Source: Phymatolithon calcareum
Taxonomy: Eukaryota; Rhodophyta; Florideophyceae; Hapalidiales
Assembly (NCBI GenBank): GCA_977006965.1
Contig: OZ345358.1
Coordinates: forward strand, 1,798,001 to 1,862,000
Length of the DNA stretch: 64,000 nucleotides
Direction: 5' to 3'
The notes under the pieces are model-generated. The model made no database searches. It saw only the letters and a list, made by a program, of their open reading frames with translations, and had not been told where the DNA came from. A program made the translations under genes and the position numbers. Of this stretch, positions 45,360-56,059 are shown piece by piece (position 1 is the stretch's first letter; each line of letters begins with the position of its first letter).

Positions 45360-45479
45360 AGAGCAGCATTTGTTGGCTTTGTGACCTGCCTTAGTTGCTT
45401 ACTCTGCGTTCTATTGTAGTCATATTGGCTGCAGTAGTCGTTGCTTATTGCAGTAGTATTGGCATGCGGAGCTCTATTG

Positions 45480-45591
45480 CAATAAAAATTGGATCCTTGC
45501 CTCTTCCTTTCAATACAGAAAAATATACTGCTCCCAATCCCTGTCTGTTACTCTTCAAGAGAGGCCTTGGGAGCTTTTAAAATAAATCAAC
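45480..45591 (+). mobile_element. SRIY LINE tail split by a MULE
   Basis: The end gggagcttttaaaataaatc is cut at 45591. Its target duplicate lies at 46948-46956, after the transposon. Confidence 0.7.
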
Positions 45592-46947
45592 GAGGAAATT
45601 CGCTGCATGGACCGAAAAAGGTGGCAAAATTCGCTAAATCGGCACCCTTGCAAAAACTACTACTCGTTATGATTTCAGCTAGACAGCCGCTTATCATTAC
45701 ACGTAATTAAGAGGATTTATTGAGAAGGTACCATGTGTCCCAACTTGAGGAAAGTCGGCACGTTTCTAATCGCATTATACTAGCATCGAGAGTTGTCAGT
45801 TATCTTATTCAGAATTGCATAATATCACGTCAATGGCTCGCGCCACTTCATTCTCTTCGGTAGGGGTCCATGTGGGCTTCTTCAGGGTTCTGCTGAGTGT
45901 ACCAATTGCCCATGCTCCTTGACTACCCATATCTTCAATCAGCTTCCTTATTATTACACTACTAATCCGCTACGAAAAGTACTCTGCACCTCGTCGCATT
46001 CGACTGCTAAGCTAACTCACAACGCTCTCGCCCGAACCGTCTGAACTCATGGAGAAGATGGAGCTCGTGCTAAGGGTGGGTGACTGCCCTGGAGCAAACT
46101 TTGACGACGTTGTCAACCTCGCAATCGCCCACAACACGTCTATTGGCAAGGCACATCGACGGGCAAGTTCCTCACGCCTTGCTGCTACAAGAAGCACCAG
46201 GAAAAATCCTCTGAGCGGAGAAGCCGCTTGTGGAGCCAGAGGTCATCGAAAGTGACATGCTGAGGATTGTTGTTAGCAGCCAAGTGACACCATTCCCTGT
46301 GGTAGTTAACAGCGACTATCGCGCTACATGCTCTTGCCGCCACTTTGAAGTGCACCAGCGGCCATGTATTCACGTCGTCGCTGCACTTTTGTACTGTTCT
46401 AGACGCTTGGCGCAGCATCGAGTCACGTTCGACCCGTGAAACAAGATCTGGTGTGGGACTCATGGCTATTGATAGCGTGGGCCAAGAAACACGAGGGCAT
46501 CATCATTCGTGTTGCAGTCACTGGTTACCAGCTAGTACAGGATGATTTGGTTCCGTTTGACCTTGTCGCTAAGCTGGGCCGCAAGCGTAAGAGGCCCTAC
46601 TTCCCGTCCAAAATGAGGTCCCGTCACGGCTCCTCGTGCGGAAACAACGGTCACTTCTCGCATACATGCGCCACGCCGAACATCCGCAATATTGTTGAGG
46701 CGAAGCGAAAACACATCAACAAAACGGCTCAGTCCATGATAATTGACCTCACCGCCTGCGATGACGGAGATGCTACTTGCGACGAGGAGCTGAAGCATAG
46801 AGAGTTGCGCATGAAATAAATATTATTTTTTTGATAAGTTTATTTCTATGGAGTGCTCTGTGTATCATAACGAGTAGCAGTTATTGCAAGGGGTGCCGAT
46901 TTAGCGAATTTTGCCACCTTTTTCGGTCCATGCAGCGAATTTCCTCA
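45592..46947 (+). mobile_element. MULE-like DNA transposon, copy 1
   Basis: The terminal inverted repeat begins gaggaaattcgctgcatgg (45592) and returns inverted ending aatttcctc (46938-46946). It extends over about 60 bp or more. The 9-bp TSD taaatcaac is at 45583-45591 and 46948-46956. Interior frames encode a SWIM zinc finger (CSCRHFEVHQRPCIHV near 46329-46376) and, in another frame, a CCHC-like knuckle (SCGNNGHFSHTC near 46638-46675), both usual at the C-terminus of Mutator-type transposases. The DDE core is missing and the frames are shifted, so it must rely on another source of transposase. Confidence 0.85.
46230..46819 (+). pseudogene. Mutator-type transposase C-terminus, frame-broken
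   Basis: The first frame (to TGA at 46437-46439) holds the SWIM domain. The second (46436-46819) holds the zinc knuckle and an acidic tail. The two overlap in different frames, and a stop (46212) precedes the first. SWIM domains bind zinc through C-x-C...C-x-H and are thought to contact DNA or protein. The other copy (58894-59483) has the same breaks. Confidence 0.75.
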
Positions 46948-47004
46948 TAAATCAACACATATCCCCTTCCTGTACATCAGTCATGTGCAGATAATTGTCT
47001 GAGA

Positions 47005-47170
47005 TCTTATTTTATTTAAAAGTTAGCAACGCATCTGCTGACGCTTGGGGCAGCTTTCCTAGTGCCAAACGGTTCTGGCTGAATCCTGTCTAAAAATGAG
47101 TTTCCTTTTTCGTTATTGTAACTCGAATCAGTGAACTACAAAAACTTACCTCTAGTCGCCTTCGGAACTT
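47005..47170 (-). repeat. H-family repeat
   Basis: The long version of the family at 17813, sharing the upstream aactacaaaaac segment. Confidence 0.7.
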
Positions 47171-47209
47171 CGAGGGGGAAAAAACTTCATCGTCCTGTGA
47201 TATGTGATG

Positions 47210-47440
47210 TTTTATTTCAAAAGCTCCTAAAACGTCAATTTAAGTAACCGGGCCGCTTCTCACTCTCCACACTCTATTCTCCTAAAATCTCCTTAATTCC
47301 AATTTCTCTTCCCGTGAGGGCACGAGCAAGTCCTTTGCATTCATATTCAATACCTTGGTCCATTTCCGTGGATCGTCCTGCTCGTTGGAGCGCTACGAGC
47401 TCAATCAAAGCACCGGTCCCCAAGTTTAGCTCGCCGAGCA
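47210..47440 (-). mobile_element. SRIY LINE 3' fragment
   Basis: The minus strand has ALIELVALQRA and GIEYECKGLARALTGREIG, then a tail of the aggagcttttgaaataaaac type. Confidence 0.7.
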
Positions 47441-47684
47441 AACATCTCGTTTACTATTCTCGCATAACGACGTTGCGAGTTAAGGGCTTTCTTGGCCACA
47501 AAATACCCATAACGTGTGTGTATCGTCTGCGCACTGTTTGTCAAACGTTCAAGATTATTAGCGTTAGCAAGACAGTTTCTGTTAGGTGATCAGCTTGATT
47601 ATTATCAGCTGACACTCCGAGTGTGAGACCATGCGTGTCATCACAGTTAGCTTCACTTATCTAGGGGTATATAAGTAGCTCAAA

Positions 47685-48209
47685 ATGAACATTCGTGTGG
47701 CGAAACCGAAGAGTAAAGTGCGATCATGGCGCAAGCCTAGTACCCAACAGCTCGCTGATAAGGGAATTCTTGCGGTCCCGCGAGATGGATTCCATCCACC
47801 AATTGGGAAGGACCGTTCGAAGAACAAGTATTGCAGTTTTCTTACCCCTGTGTCAGCAAAGGATGGGGAAAAGGAAAAGAAACTTGCCGCAGAGGCTCTG
47901 ATACTCGAGCGGGAAGTCATGCAACCAGCGGCCATTGAACTATGGACAGATGGCAGCGTTGAAGAAATACCCACCGAGTTCATCCGCGATTTTCAAAATG
48001 ACGAACGTGTCTCGGTGAACTGGGATGAAGGCTGGTACACCGCGACGCTGAAGAAATTCGACGTATTGCACCATCAAGACAGCCCGGCGGTGGCGAAGTT
48101 TTCGACTCGACACGGGAAACCACCGGATATTCTCCTTTTCTACGACGACGGTGACAAACATGCATGCCTCCACTCCAACCGTTTCCAAACAGCATGTGGT
48201 TCTTTGTGA
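47685..48209 (+). CDS. Tudor-like domain protein, 3' end disrupted
   Basis: 174-aa frame with a strong TATA-like tatataag about 15 bp before the ATG. The first half is basic and Lys/Ser-rich. The second half has VSVNWDEGWYTATLKKFDV and, after about 25 residues, ILLFYDDGDKHACLHSNRF. The pairing of W-D-E-x-W-Y-x-A and Y-D-D-G-D is typical of Tudor-type barrels that bind methylated histone tails. An IELWTDG stretch near residue 85 resembles one in the SRIY LINE (IELWAKEEDG), so a LINE origin for part of it is possible. The frame ends where the RNase H LINE begins in another frame. Confidence 0.4.
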   Translation: MNIRVAKPKSKVRSWRKPSTQQLADKGILAVPRDGFHPPIGKDRSKNKYCSFLTPVSAKDGEKEKKLAAEALILEREVMQPAAIELWTDGSVEEIPTEFIRDFQNDERVSVNWDEGWYTATLKKFDVLHHQDSPAVAKFSTRHGKPPDILLFYDDGDKHACLHSNRFQTACGSL

Positions 48210-49166
48210 TGAGGATGGCGATATGCTAGACATGTATAGAACCATACCTGCTAATGTCGGCGGCGCAGGGATTTTGCTGATGAACGGAAACGAAATGGTG
48301 AAGGAATTGGCGCTGACAGCAGGAGCTGTTGGATCTTCATATGACGCCGAGGTCTTTGCCGCTGCCCATGCGTTCCAAGAAGTGCTGAAGATCCCATTCG
48401 CACCTGGAAACACTATACGGTGGTTCACTGACAGTAGGAGCGCTATCGATGCCATTGACGGTGAACCGAGGGGATACGGGGAGATGATACGGAAACTTTG
48501 GGGCCTTATGGAGCAGCTGATGTCCAAGAGTATCTTTGTCGAAAGCATTTGGATTCCTAGCCACTGTGGAATTCCAAGAAATGACGCTGCCGACGAATTA
48601 GCTCGAAAGGGTATCTACGAACCTAACCTTCTGGACCACCAGAAAGTTCCTCTGACACTCGAAGCAGCAAGATCCATCATCAGGCCGCCTTCCAAATTCG
48701 ATCCAGTCGTCGTTCCAACTCTTACAGAAGACCTTCCCATATCGCATAGACGAGCAGAGGTGATGCTGCACCAGCTGATTGGAGACTGCACCCCAGTGGT
48801 TGCCACTTTTCACCACGGATGCAATATGGAAGTAATTCCGTACGATCCACTGTGCAAGGCCTGTAATTCTGGTTCCAAGGAAACTACCGAACACCTAACC
48901 CTGCGATGTGGTGGACGTTCCGCCTCACGACGAAAATATATTTTTTTTTGAATTTGGAATTTATTAAACGCCCTCAGTAACACTCATGAGACTGCAAGGG
49001 AGATGCGTTTCAGCAGCTACGTTGTAGCTTCGATCATATATTCAAATATTTGTAACCCGGGTTAACGTCGTAGCCCTAGCTGCAAAAACCCTCTCCCGTA
49101 AAAGGGCGGAGGGAAAAGCTTGGGGTCCACTGATCAGATTTCCTCAACTGGCGCCTTATCTATTCC

Positions 49167-49403
49167 TTTCTTTCTTTCTTTATTTCGGAAAGATTGCTCA
49201 CACTTATGGTAAGCGTCTAGAGCTGTTTTGCAACAGCATCTCATTGTTCAGAAATTTGAGTACGGCTAGGGGTCTCTCACGGCATACCTCTTCTACAGTC
49301 TTTTTTCCCACTCGGCCAATATATTTTCGTCGTGAGGCGGAACGTCCACCACATCGTAGGATTAGGTGTTCGGTAGTTTCCTTGGAACCAGAATTACAGG
49401 CCT
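49167..49403 (-). mobile_element. Second RNase H LINE end, nested in the YDDME 3' UTR
   Basis: The TSD cttatctattcc is at 49155-49166 and 49404-49415. The minus strand encodes CNSGSKETTEHLILRCGG to LQNSSRRLP, then the GAAA tail. Over the shared part it is almost identical to the outer RNase H LINE. Confidence 0.88.
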
Positions 49404-49819
49404 CTTATCTATTCCATGTCGTCGTAAAAGACGATAGTGAAGAAGAGTAGCTTGTCTAGAGCTTTTTCAGTAATATCAATCTCCTCTTTGGTCAGTTGAT
49501 ATCTTCCGAGGTATTCTTCCAGGTTGCTCATGAGGATTGGTACAGTATCACCGAACTTTTCTGTGAGAAGTGATGTGCTCATTGGGGGAAACCGACCGAA
49601 TGCCCACTTTTCCGCTAATTGGCGGTGCCGTGTTTTCGGGAGTCTGATAATCGCCGGGGTCGAACCAGGCAGATCGTAGGGAATTCTTCTCTTTCTGTTG
49701 GACTCCGAGACGTCTCCTTCGTCTTTGAAGAGCAATGTCCTCAAAGATTTTGCTGAAACTCCCTGTTTGAGGAAAGTCAGTGCCGTCTCGAATAGATCGT
49801 ACTGTAGCATTGCCGATAT

Positions 49820-50944
49820 GGGGGAAATTGTAGGTTTTTATTTTAGAAGCCCTCAACGCCGGTATTCACCAACACCAGGGCAGCTTCCCGTTCATACTGC
49901 CATCTCATTACCCAATCAGATCACATTACACTATCATTTCTTCTAACATATGGATTTCCAATGCTAAAAGTTTGTCAATCGCCGTTTTCGTCCCTTTTTC
50001 CCAAGATTCTTCTGCTCTTGGACTTGTCAAATTTCGTTGTAGAGTTTTCAGATTCTCTTCCGCGACCTCGTTGAAATGTTCAATGTACGACTCTGCTCTT
50101 CGTGGTGGGAAGTGGCCAAAGAACCACTTAACTGCTAGGAGTCGGTGTTTCCTGGATCGAATTTGGAGTACCGGGCTTGCTTTCTCCTTAGTATCGACAG
50201 TAATTTTTCTCTCTTTTTCTTCTTCCTTTTCCATCCATTCCTGTCGTCGGCGGTGGCTCTCGTGTTTGTGGGTCACCAGCCCTCGTACGGCTCGCTCGGT
50301 ACTGCCTCTTAAGAGCTCATGCTCTTGCAGATAGCGGATATCCCTCTCTGCTTGCTGTATGTCCCCTTCTTTTCCTGCGTAATTTGCTTCCTTCTCGATT
50401 TCGTCCTTCCCTCGTATAAGCCTCTGTGCGAAGTGCTCTCCGAGTTGCGCTCTTCTTATCTTTGGTGGAGTAATTCTGCAGAGGGCTCGCATTCGGGCGT
50501 GCAATCGTTTCGCGTAGTTACCGAAGGCAACAGAGTAGAACAGACCCTCCGCTTGGTTGATCTGCGCTGGGACTGAGTTTGTCCATGGTGTGAGGTGTAT
50601 CGCGTACTCCCATCTGCATTGCACAAGAGCCTTGTACATTGCTATGTTCTTGGTAGTAGCTAGTCCTTGCGCAGGGACTCCCAGGTCTTTCAGTCCCATG
50701 ATGATTCCCTTCGCCGCGTTGATGCGCTTTAGTGTTGCGTGGTGGGTTACTCCCGTGTTGTCGATCGTGGTTCCCAGGTATTCCAGTAGGCGGGTTTCGT
50801 GGAGCTCCTGGCCTGAGAGCCGGAACTTGCGCTTGAATAATCCAGGATAGATAGGCACTTCGCTTTTTCCTTTCTTAGTGTTCCATGTCATTCCATTTTC
50901 TGTGGCCCAGCTCGTCGCCGTATCCAAAAGCCATTGCATGCCAT
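49820..50944 (-). mobile_element. EEMIV LINE nested in the YDDME LINE
   Basis: The TSD cattgccgatat is at 49808-49819 and 50945-50956. The minus-strand ORF is open for at least 337 residues (WLLDTATSWATENGMTWNTK to HMLEEMIV). It begins just after the polymerase FADD region and includes CRWEYAIHLTPW. The tail ends in five C. Confidence 0.9.
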
Positions 50945-51429
50945 CATTGCCGATATCTCTCGACTAACCCATTGTAGTTCACCCACATCTCTTTCCTCGA
51001 TTGGGACGGCCAGAAGACTCCTTTTCTTTGATCTCGCTCGTTCCAGCATTTTGAGTGCTAGAACGAGTCTCCTGTTTTCGGCGTTGTGAATTCGGCAAAG
51101 AAGGCGAAGTCTGACATAGCGGTTTTTCGATATTGGACCGAAACCTGTGCGAAAAATGTTTTCTCTACTTCTGCGATAGCTGTCTGGACTCTCGGCGTCC
51201 ATGGCGTCAGGTGCACGAAAATATATTGGCCGAGTGGGAAAAAAGACTGTAGAAGAGGTATGCCGTGAGAGACCCCTAGCCGTACTCAAATTTCTGAACA
51301 ATGAGATGCTGTTGCAAAACAGCTCTAGACGCTTACCATAAGTGTGAGCGATCTTTCCGCAATAAAGAAAGAAAGAAACAGAAGTGTTATTGAGAGCTTT
51401 CAAATAAAGAACTAAGCAGGTGCTAAAAA

Positions 51430-51890
51430 AGTTTCGATAACTTGTTCATTCTAGTCTATCGCCTGGTCCCTAATACAGCGACTCGCTATTTCCCATATTG
51501 TCAATTATGGTGACGCTGTAGAGTACTACGGAGTCTAATGCATTTCCATTATTAACATTTCGCCAGAGTCCAGTTCATACTTTGTTAGGTCCTTGCGTAC
51601 CGTCTCTAGATGACGCTCGTCTGCCGTTCCGCATGTATCCGATAGTAGCGTTGTGTTCACTTGAGGGAACCTGTCGCTTGCGCATTTTATGGCCAGGTGT
51701 CGATGTCGCACCTTGGCAAACCTGAGGATGGCTGGGAATCGTCCGGTTTGTCGTACGGTATTTTTCTCTTTCTTCTTGCTTCGAGCCGCGTGCCTTGTAT
51801 TGCAAACAGTATTCGTCAGAATTGGAATGGAGATTTCCCGTCCTGCATTCTTAACCGCACTTGCGGGAATGCAGAATTCTTTAGCGACTG
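51430..51890 (-). mobile_element. MEMH LINE 3' part
   Basis: The minus-strand coding block RFPAILRFAKVRHRHLAIKCASDRFPQVNTTLLSD corresponds to the FGRFP region of the other LINEs. It ends near EMLIMEMH (51541), then the ccctaatacagcg 3' UTR. Confidence 0.75.
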
Positions 51891-51906
51891 ATCAGTATTC
51901 TACTCG

Positions 51907-52047
51907 AAACAACCGAACACATGCTAAGGTCCCAGATAGAATGCCAGACATAAGAGTAGAGCCGCCCTAGCGAGGGCAGCATCTGAGGAAGCCCTGCCCG
52001 TATATTCGTATGACTGCGGGGCTTTAAAAAAATTGCAATAAAAAAAA
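51907..52047 (+). mobile_element. EEDLY LINE tail, 141 bp
   Basis: The perfect 13-bp TSD agtattctactcg is at 51894-51906 and 52048-52060. Only the last part of the 3' UTR is present. Confidence 0.9.
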
Positions 52048-52060
52048 AGTATTCTACTCG

Positions 52061-52414
52061 ATTTGGCTATTTGGAAAAAGGCTTTTGTTGTTTTAAAAAC
52101 AAAACGATAAAGCATCTACAACGAAGAGTAGCCTGCTACTATCAGCTCACCCCCGGCTTTGTAAAGAACTTGTACCTGTGCATAGTCCTATCATCATTGA
52201 GATATGTATGGGACGTGCATGAAGTCCTCCGTCTTCTTGGTCTCGCAAATATTTGTGTCGGTGAAAACAATTTTCTTCGACACTTTGCGAAGAATACAAG
52301 TGATACCTGTGTAGCGTCCAGTGCAGGTGTACTTTGGCGCGCATTCACGACGAGCACATTAACTATAGCCAGGCTGAGTGTAGAAGTAACAATCACCACT
52401 TTGGTAATTCTGCA
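52061..52414. other. Downstream flank of the basic repeat gene, no gene seen
   Basis: Short frames only. Confidence 0.4.
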
Positions 52415-52489
52415 CTACATTGCAATTACACGTAGATGGCATGTACCGGTTCCGGAAAAACACCTTCTTCGGTTGCTCCCGACCCTTGC

Positions 52490-55440
52490 TACCAGCAGGT
52501 TCCCGAAATTTCGACGTCCATGGCGCCCCTTGACACCGCCATGCTTCCCGAACTTGGGATTTTCCTTATGTCCCTTGCGACCAACATGCTTTCTGTACTT
52601 TCGACGTCCATGGCGGCCCTTGGGACCTTCCTTACGTTCCTTGTGATCAACGCGCTTTTTGAAATTGCGACGTCCGTGGCTGCTCTTAAGACCACGTCGC
52701 TTGACAACCTTGCGACCTCCCTTTCGTCCTTTGCCACCAACACGCTTTCTGTAATTTTTTTTTGATTGGAGTTTATTTAAAAGCCTCACAGTCTTACGAA
52801 TATACGGGCAAGGCTTCCTCAGTTGCTACCTTCCAGTGTGTAGACCGTTGAAACCTACCGCCTTCCATAGGCGGTGGGGAAAGTTTGGAACCTGGATCGT
52901 CCTACCTACTATGAGGTGTTCTTGTGGGTTCGCTGCTGGTGTTCCCGCTATTTGGCTTTGTGTCCCAAGGGACATCTAGTTAACTTCTCGTATCTTGATT
53001 TCAGAGCAGTCCTTCTTCATTTTCCATGCACTCTATGATGGTCTTGCTGAATAGCAAAAGCTCGTTAAGTGCTCTCTCGGTATCCGGTCTTTTGTCTTCT
53101 TTCAAGTCGTATCCTGACAGATTGTTTTCCAGCGTTGCCATATGCTGTCGAGCTCGGTTTCCAAATTTTTCCACCATGCTTGTTGTCGACACATGCGGAA
53201 ATCTTCCGCAGACGTACTGAATCGCTAATTGCCTGTGCTTCACCTTCGGGAGTTTGAGGATTGCTGGTAGCTCGCTCGTCTTGTCATACGGGATTCTCCT
53301 CTTCCTCTTCAATTCGAGACGATCTCCTTCCATTGTGAGGAATTTTGAGCGAAGCATTTCGGCAGACTGCTTTGCTTGAATGTGTTTGGTTGCTTCCACA
53401 AACGGTTCCCTGTTTTCCATAGCGGCAATGTCGTTCCTGGTCGACTGGAGCTCTTGGTTGTTTCTGCTCTCAGGCGGCTTTTGTAGGTACATCTTTTCTT
53501 TGCCCTTTGCTCTCCTCAGCATCTTGAAGGCCAGGATTTCCCGTCTTTGGTTCGGTGCTTGGATTCGGCACAACAGTCGGAGTCTGTCTGACCTTCCTCT
53601 GGAGAGAGGACCAAATATTTGGCTGAAGAACGTTTGCTCAACTTCCTTGGCGGCCTTCTCAACGTCTTCTGTCCATGGCGTTAGATGCATTGCGTATTCC
53701 CAACGCGGCTGGAGCTTTCTGTAATTGCGACGTCCGCGGCTGGTCTTACGGCCACCTTGCTTGACAACCTTGCGACCTCTCTTACGTACCTTGCCACCAA
53801 CAGGCTTTTTGTAATTGTGTCTTCCATGACGTCCCTTATGACCACTTCGGTTGACAACCTTGCGACCTCCCTTACGTCCTTTGCGACCAACACGCTTTTT
53901 GTTATTGCGTTTTCCGTGACGTCCCTTATGTCTACTTCGGTTGACAATCTTACGACCTCCCTTAAGATCCTTGCTACCAACACGTTTTTTGTAATTGCGA
54001 CGTCCGCGGCTGGTCTTACGACCACTTCGGTTGACAACCTTGCGACCTCCCTTACGTCCTTTGCCACCAACACGCTTTTTGTAATTGCGACGTCCACGGC
54101 TGCTCTTACGACCATCTCGCTTGACAATCTTGCGACCTCCCTTACGTCCTTTGCCACCAACACGCTTTTTGAAATTGCGACGTCCGCGGTTGCTCTTATG
54201 ACCACCTCGCTTGACAACCTTGCGACCTTTCTTACGTCCTTTGCCACCAACACGCTTTTTGTTCTTCCGACTTCCACGATGTCCCTTACGACCACCTCGC
54301 TTGACAATCTTGCGATCTCCCTTACGTCCCTTGTGATCAACACGCTTTTTGTAATTGCGACGTCCACGGCTGCTCTTACGCCCGCCTCGCTTGACAACCT
54401 TGCGACCTCCCTTACGTCCCTTGCCACCAACACGCTTTTTGTAATTGCGACGTCCGCGACTGGTCTTACGGCCACCTCGCTTCACAACCTTGCCACTTCT
54501 CTTACGTCCTTTGCCACCAACACGCTTTTTGTTCTTCCGACTTCCACGATGTCCCTTACGACCACCTCGCTTGACAATCTTGCGATCTCCGTTACGTCCC
54601 TTGTGATCAACACGCTTTTTGTAATTGCGACGTCCACGGCTGCTCTTACGCCCGCCTCGCTTGACAACCTTGCGACCTCTCTTACGTACCTTGCCACCAA
54701 CACTCTTTTTGTAATTTCGACTTCCATGACGTCCCTTATGTCCACTTCGGTTGACAATCTTACGACCTCCCTTAAGATCCTTGCTACCAACACGTTTTTT
54801 GTAAATGCGACGTCCGCGGCTGGTCTTACGCCCGCCTCGCTTGACAACCTTGCGACCTCCCTTACGTCCTTTGCAACCAACACGCTTTTTGTAATTGCGA
54901 CGTCCGCGACTGGGCTTACGCCCACCTCGCTTGACAACCTTGCCACTTCTCTTACGTCCTTTGCCACCAACACGATTTTTGTTCTTCCGACTTCCATGAT
55001 GTCCCTTACGACCGCCTCGCTCGACAATCTTGCGATCTCCGTTACGTCCCTTGTGATCAACACGCTTTTTGTAAATGCGACGTCCAGGGCTGGTCTTACG
55101 CCCGCCTCGCTTGACAACCTTGCGACCTCCTTACGTACCTTGCCACCAACACTCTTTTTGTAATTTCGACTTCCATGACGTCCCTTACGACCACCTCGCT
55201 TGACAACCTTGCGACCTCCCTTACGTTCCTTGCCACCAACACGATTTTTGTAATTGCGACGTCCGTGGCTGCTCTTACGACCACCTCGCTTGAAAACCTT
55301 GCGACCTCCCTTACGCTCTTTGCCACCAATACGCTTTTTGTAATTGCGATTTCCATGACGTCCCTTACGTCCACTTCGCTTGACAACCTTGCGACCTCCC
55401 TTACGTTCCTTGAGACCCACACCCTTTCCTTGATTGGTAT
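52490..55440. repeat. 90-bp tandem repeat array
   Basis: The marker ttgacaacct recurs exactly every 90 bp (for example 53761, 53851, 53941, 54031). There are about 18 units between 53727 and 55400, and more degenerate units at 52490-52756. The period is a multiple of three and units differ mostly in groups, as expected from unequal exchange in a coding minisatellite. Confidence 0.92.
52757..53713 (-). mobile_element. EEGLL LINE inserted into the repeat gene
   Basis: The perfect 13-bp TSD gctttctgtaatt is at 52744-52756 and 53714-53726. The minus-strand ORF continues open from the host frame through LQPRWEYAMHLTPW and the FGRFP-type region (VCGRFPHVSTTS) to MENEEGLL (stop near 53003), giving a 494-residue chimeric frame. 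The 3' UTR and A run end at 52757. Confidence 0.93.
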
Positions 55441-56059
55441 ATCTCTTCCGGCCCTTGTTTCCATCTCGCTCGGACAACTTATGACTTCCATGACGGCCTT
55501 TGCGACCACTTTGCTTCATAGACTTGCGGCGTTCTCTCTGGCCCTTGAGACCAACACGCTAATTACGTTTGCCATGTTCATTCCGGCCGTTGTTACCACC
55601 TCTGTTCACAAACTCTCGACCTCCTTTAGGGCCCTTGCGATGGCTCCTTCCATGGCGTGGCCGGTAAACAGAAGCGGAACGCTTCCGCGCTGTGTGACGA
55701 CGGTGGCTTTTCGAACTAGATCTGCGTTTCCTTGATCGATCTTTACCTTTCTTAGAACTACTGCGGCGGCTTGTCTTTGACCGGCCACGGTACCCAGAAG
55801 ACCTGCTCTTGCCGTGCGATTTAGAGCGATAAACTTTACGTCTAGAGACGGTGTCAATATCCATTGATGCATCGGTCTTCGTAGCCGGCACTGCAGCAGC
55901 GTTATTACTGCCGACAAAAGACTTGGTGCTGGGCACGATAGAGGCTGAATTGCCCGAGAGAAAGTTAAAGAAGCCGGCGTGAACCATGCATGTGTTAGCG
56001 AGGAGGAGGGCAAGCACTATCTCAACGTGCAAGCAAAAGCTCTTCGGACCTGCTGCCAT

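Larger units (their letters stand above)
48943..51214 (-). mobile_element. YDDME LINE nested in the RNase H LINE
   Basis: The TSD acgaaaatatatt is at 48930-48942 and 51215-51227. The minus-strand ORF begins at the junction with HLTPWTPRVQTAIAEVEK, is interrupted at 50944-49820, and ends FYDDME near 49411. Its 3' UTR is interrupted at 49403-49167. Confidence 0.9.
48210..51378 (+). mobile_element. RNase H LINE split by a 2.27-kb LINE nest
   Basis: The ORF from about 48220 to 48942 encodes most of an RNase HI domain: GGAGILL, E in SYDAEVFAAA, D in FTDSRSAID, and IWIPSHCGIPRNDAADELA. A Cys/His cluster (CKACNSG) then leads to RRKYI. It is cut at 48942 and resumes at 51228 with GRVGKKTVEEVCRERP to a stop near 51341. 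It ends gcaataaag and then GAAA units. The first DG-type aspartate is unclear because the 5' junction lies there. Confidence 0.8.
52415..56059 (-). pseudogene. Secreted Lys/Arg/Gly-rich 30-residue-repeat protein, disrupted
   Basis: The ATG at 56059 begins MAAGPKSFCLHVEIVLALLLANTCMVHAG, a clear signal peptide. A short Ser/Ala segment and an Arg/Ser/Lys-rich segment with SSS and SKSH motifs follow, then about two dozen 30-residue repeats, typical unit NYKKRVGGKGRKGGRK plus a second half like VVKRGGRKSSRGRR. Three lesions: a TAG at 55559-55561 where the repeat has Lys, a one-base loss near 55129, and a LINE at 52757-53713. With the insert and one TSD removed and one base restored, the length is divisible by three (about 891 codons) and the frames on both sides of the LINE agree, which supports the reading. 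No similar family recognised; the extreme positive charge suggests binding to polyanions such as cell-wall polysaccharide, by inference only. Confidence 0.65.

Noticed and set aside
54482-55130. Minus-strand EVARLSSEAGVR repeats as a separate protein
   Set aside because: This is the repeat array read one base out of frame after the single-base loss near 55129.
53685-55163. A 492-aa plus-strand ORF with Asn-Leu-Ala-Thr-Ser repeats
   Set aside because: It is the complement of the 90-bp coding minisatellite and lacks a signal or non-repeat part. The minus strand has the signal peptide and the LINE-consistent frame.
52490-55440. CRISPR-like array
   Set aside because: Units are contiguous 90-bp repeats without unique spacers, inside a eukaryotic coding frame.
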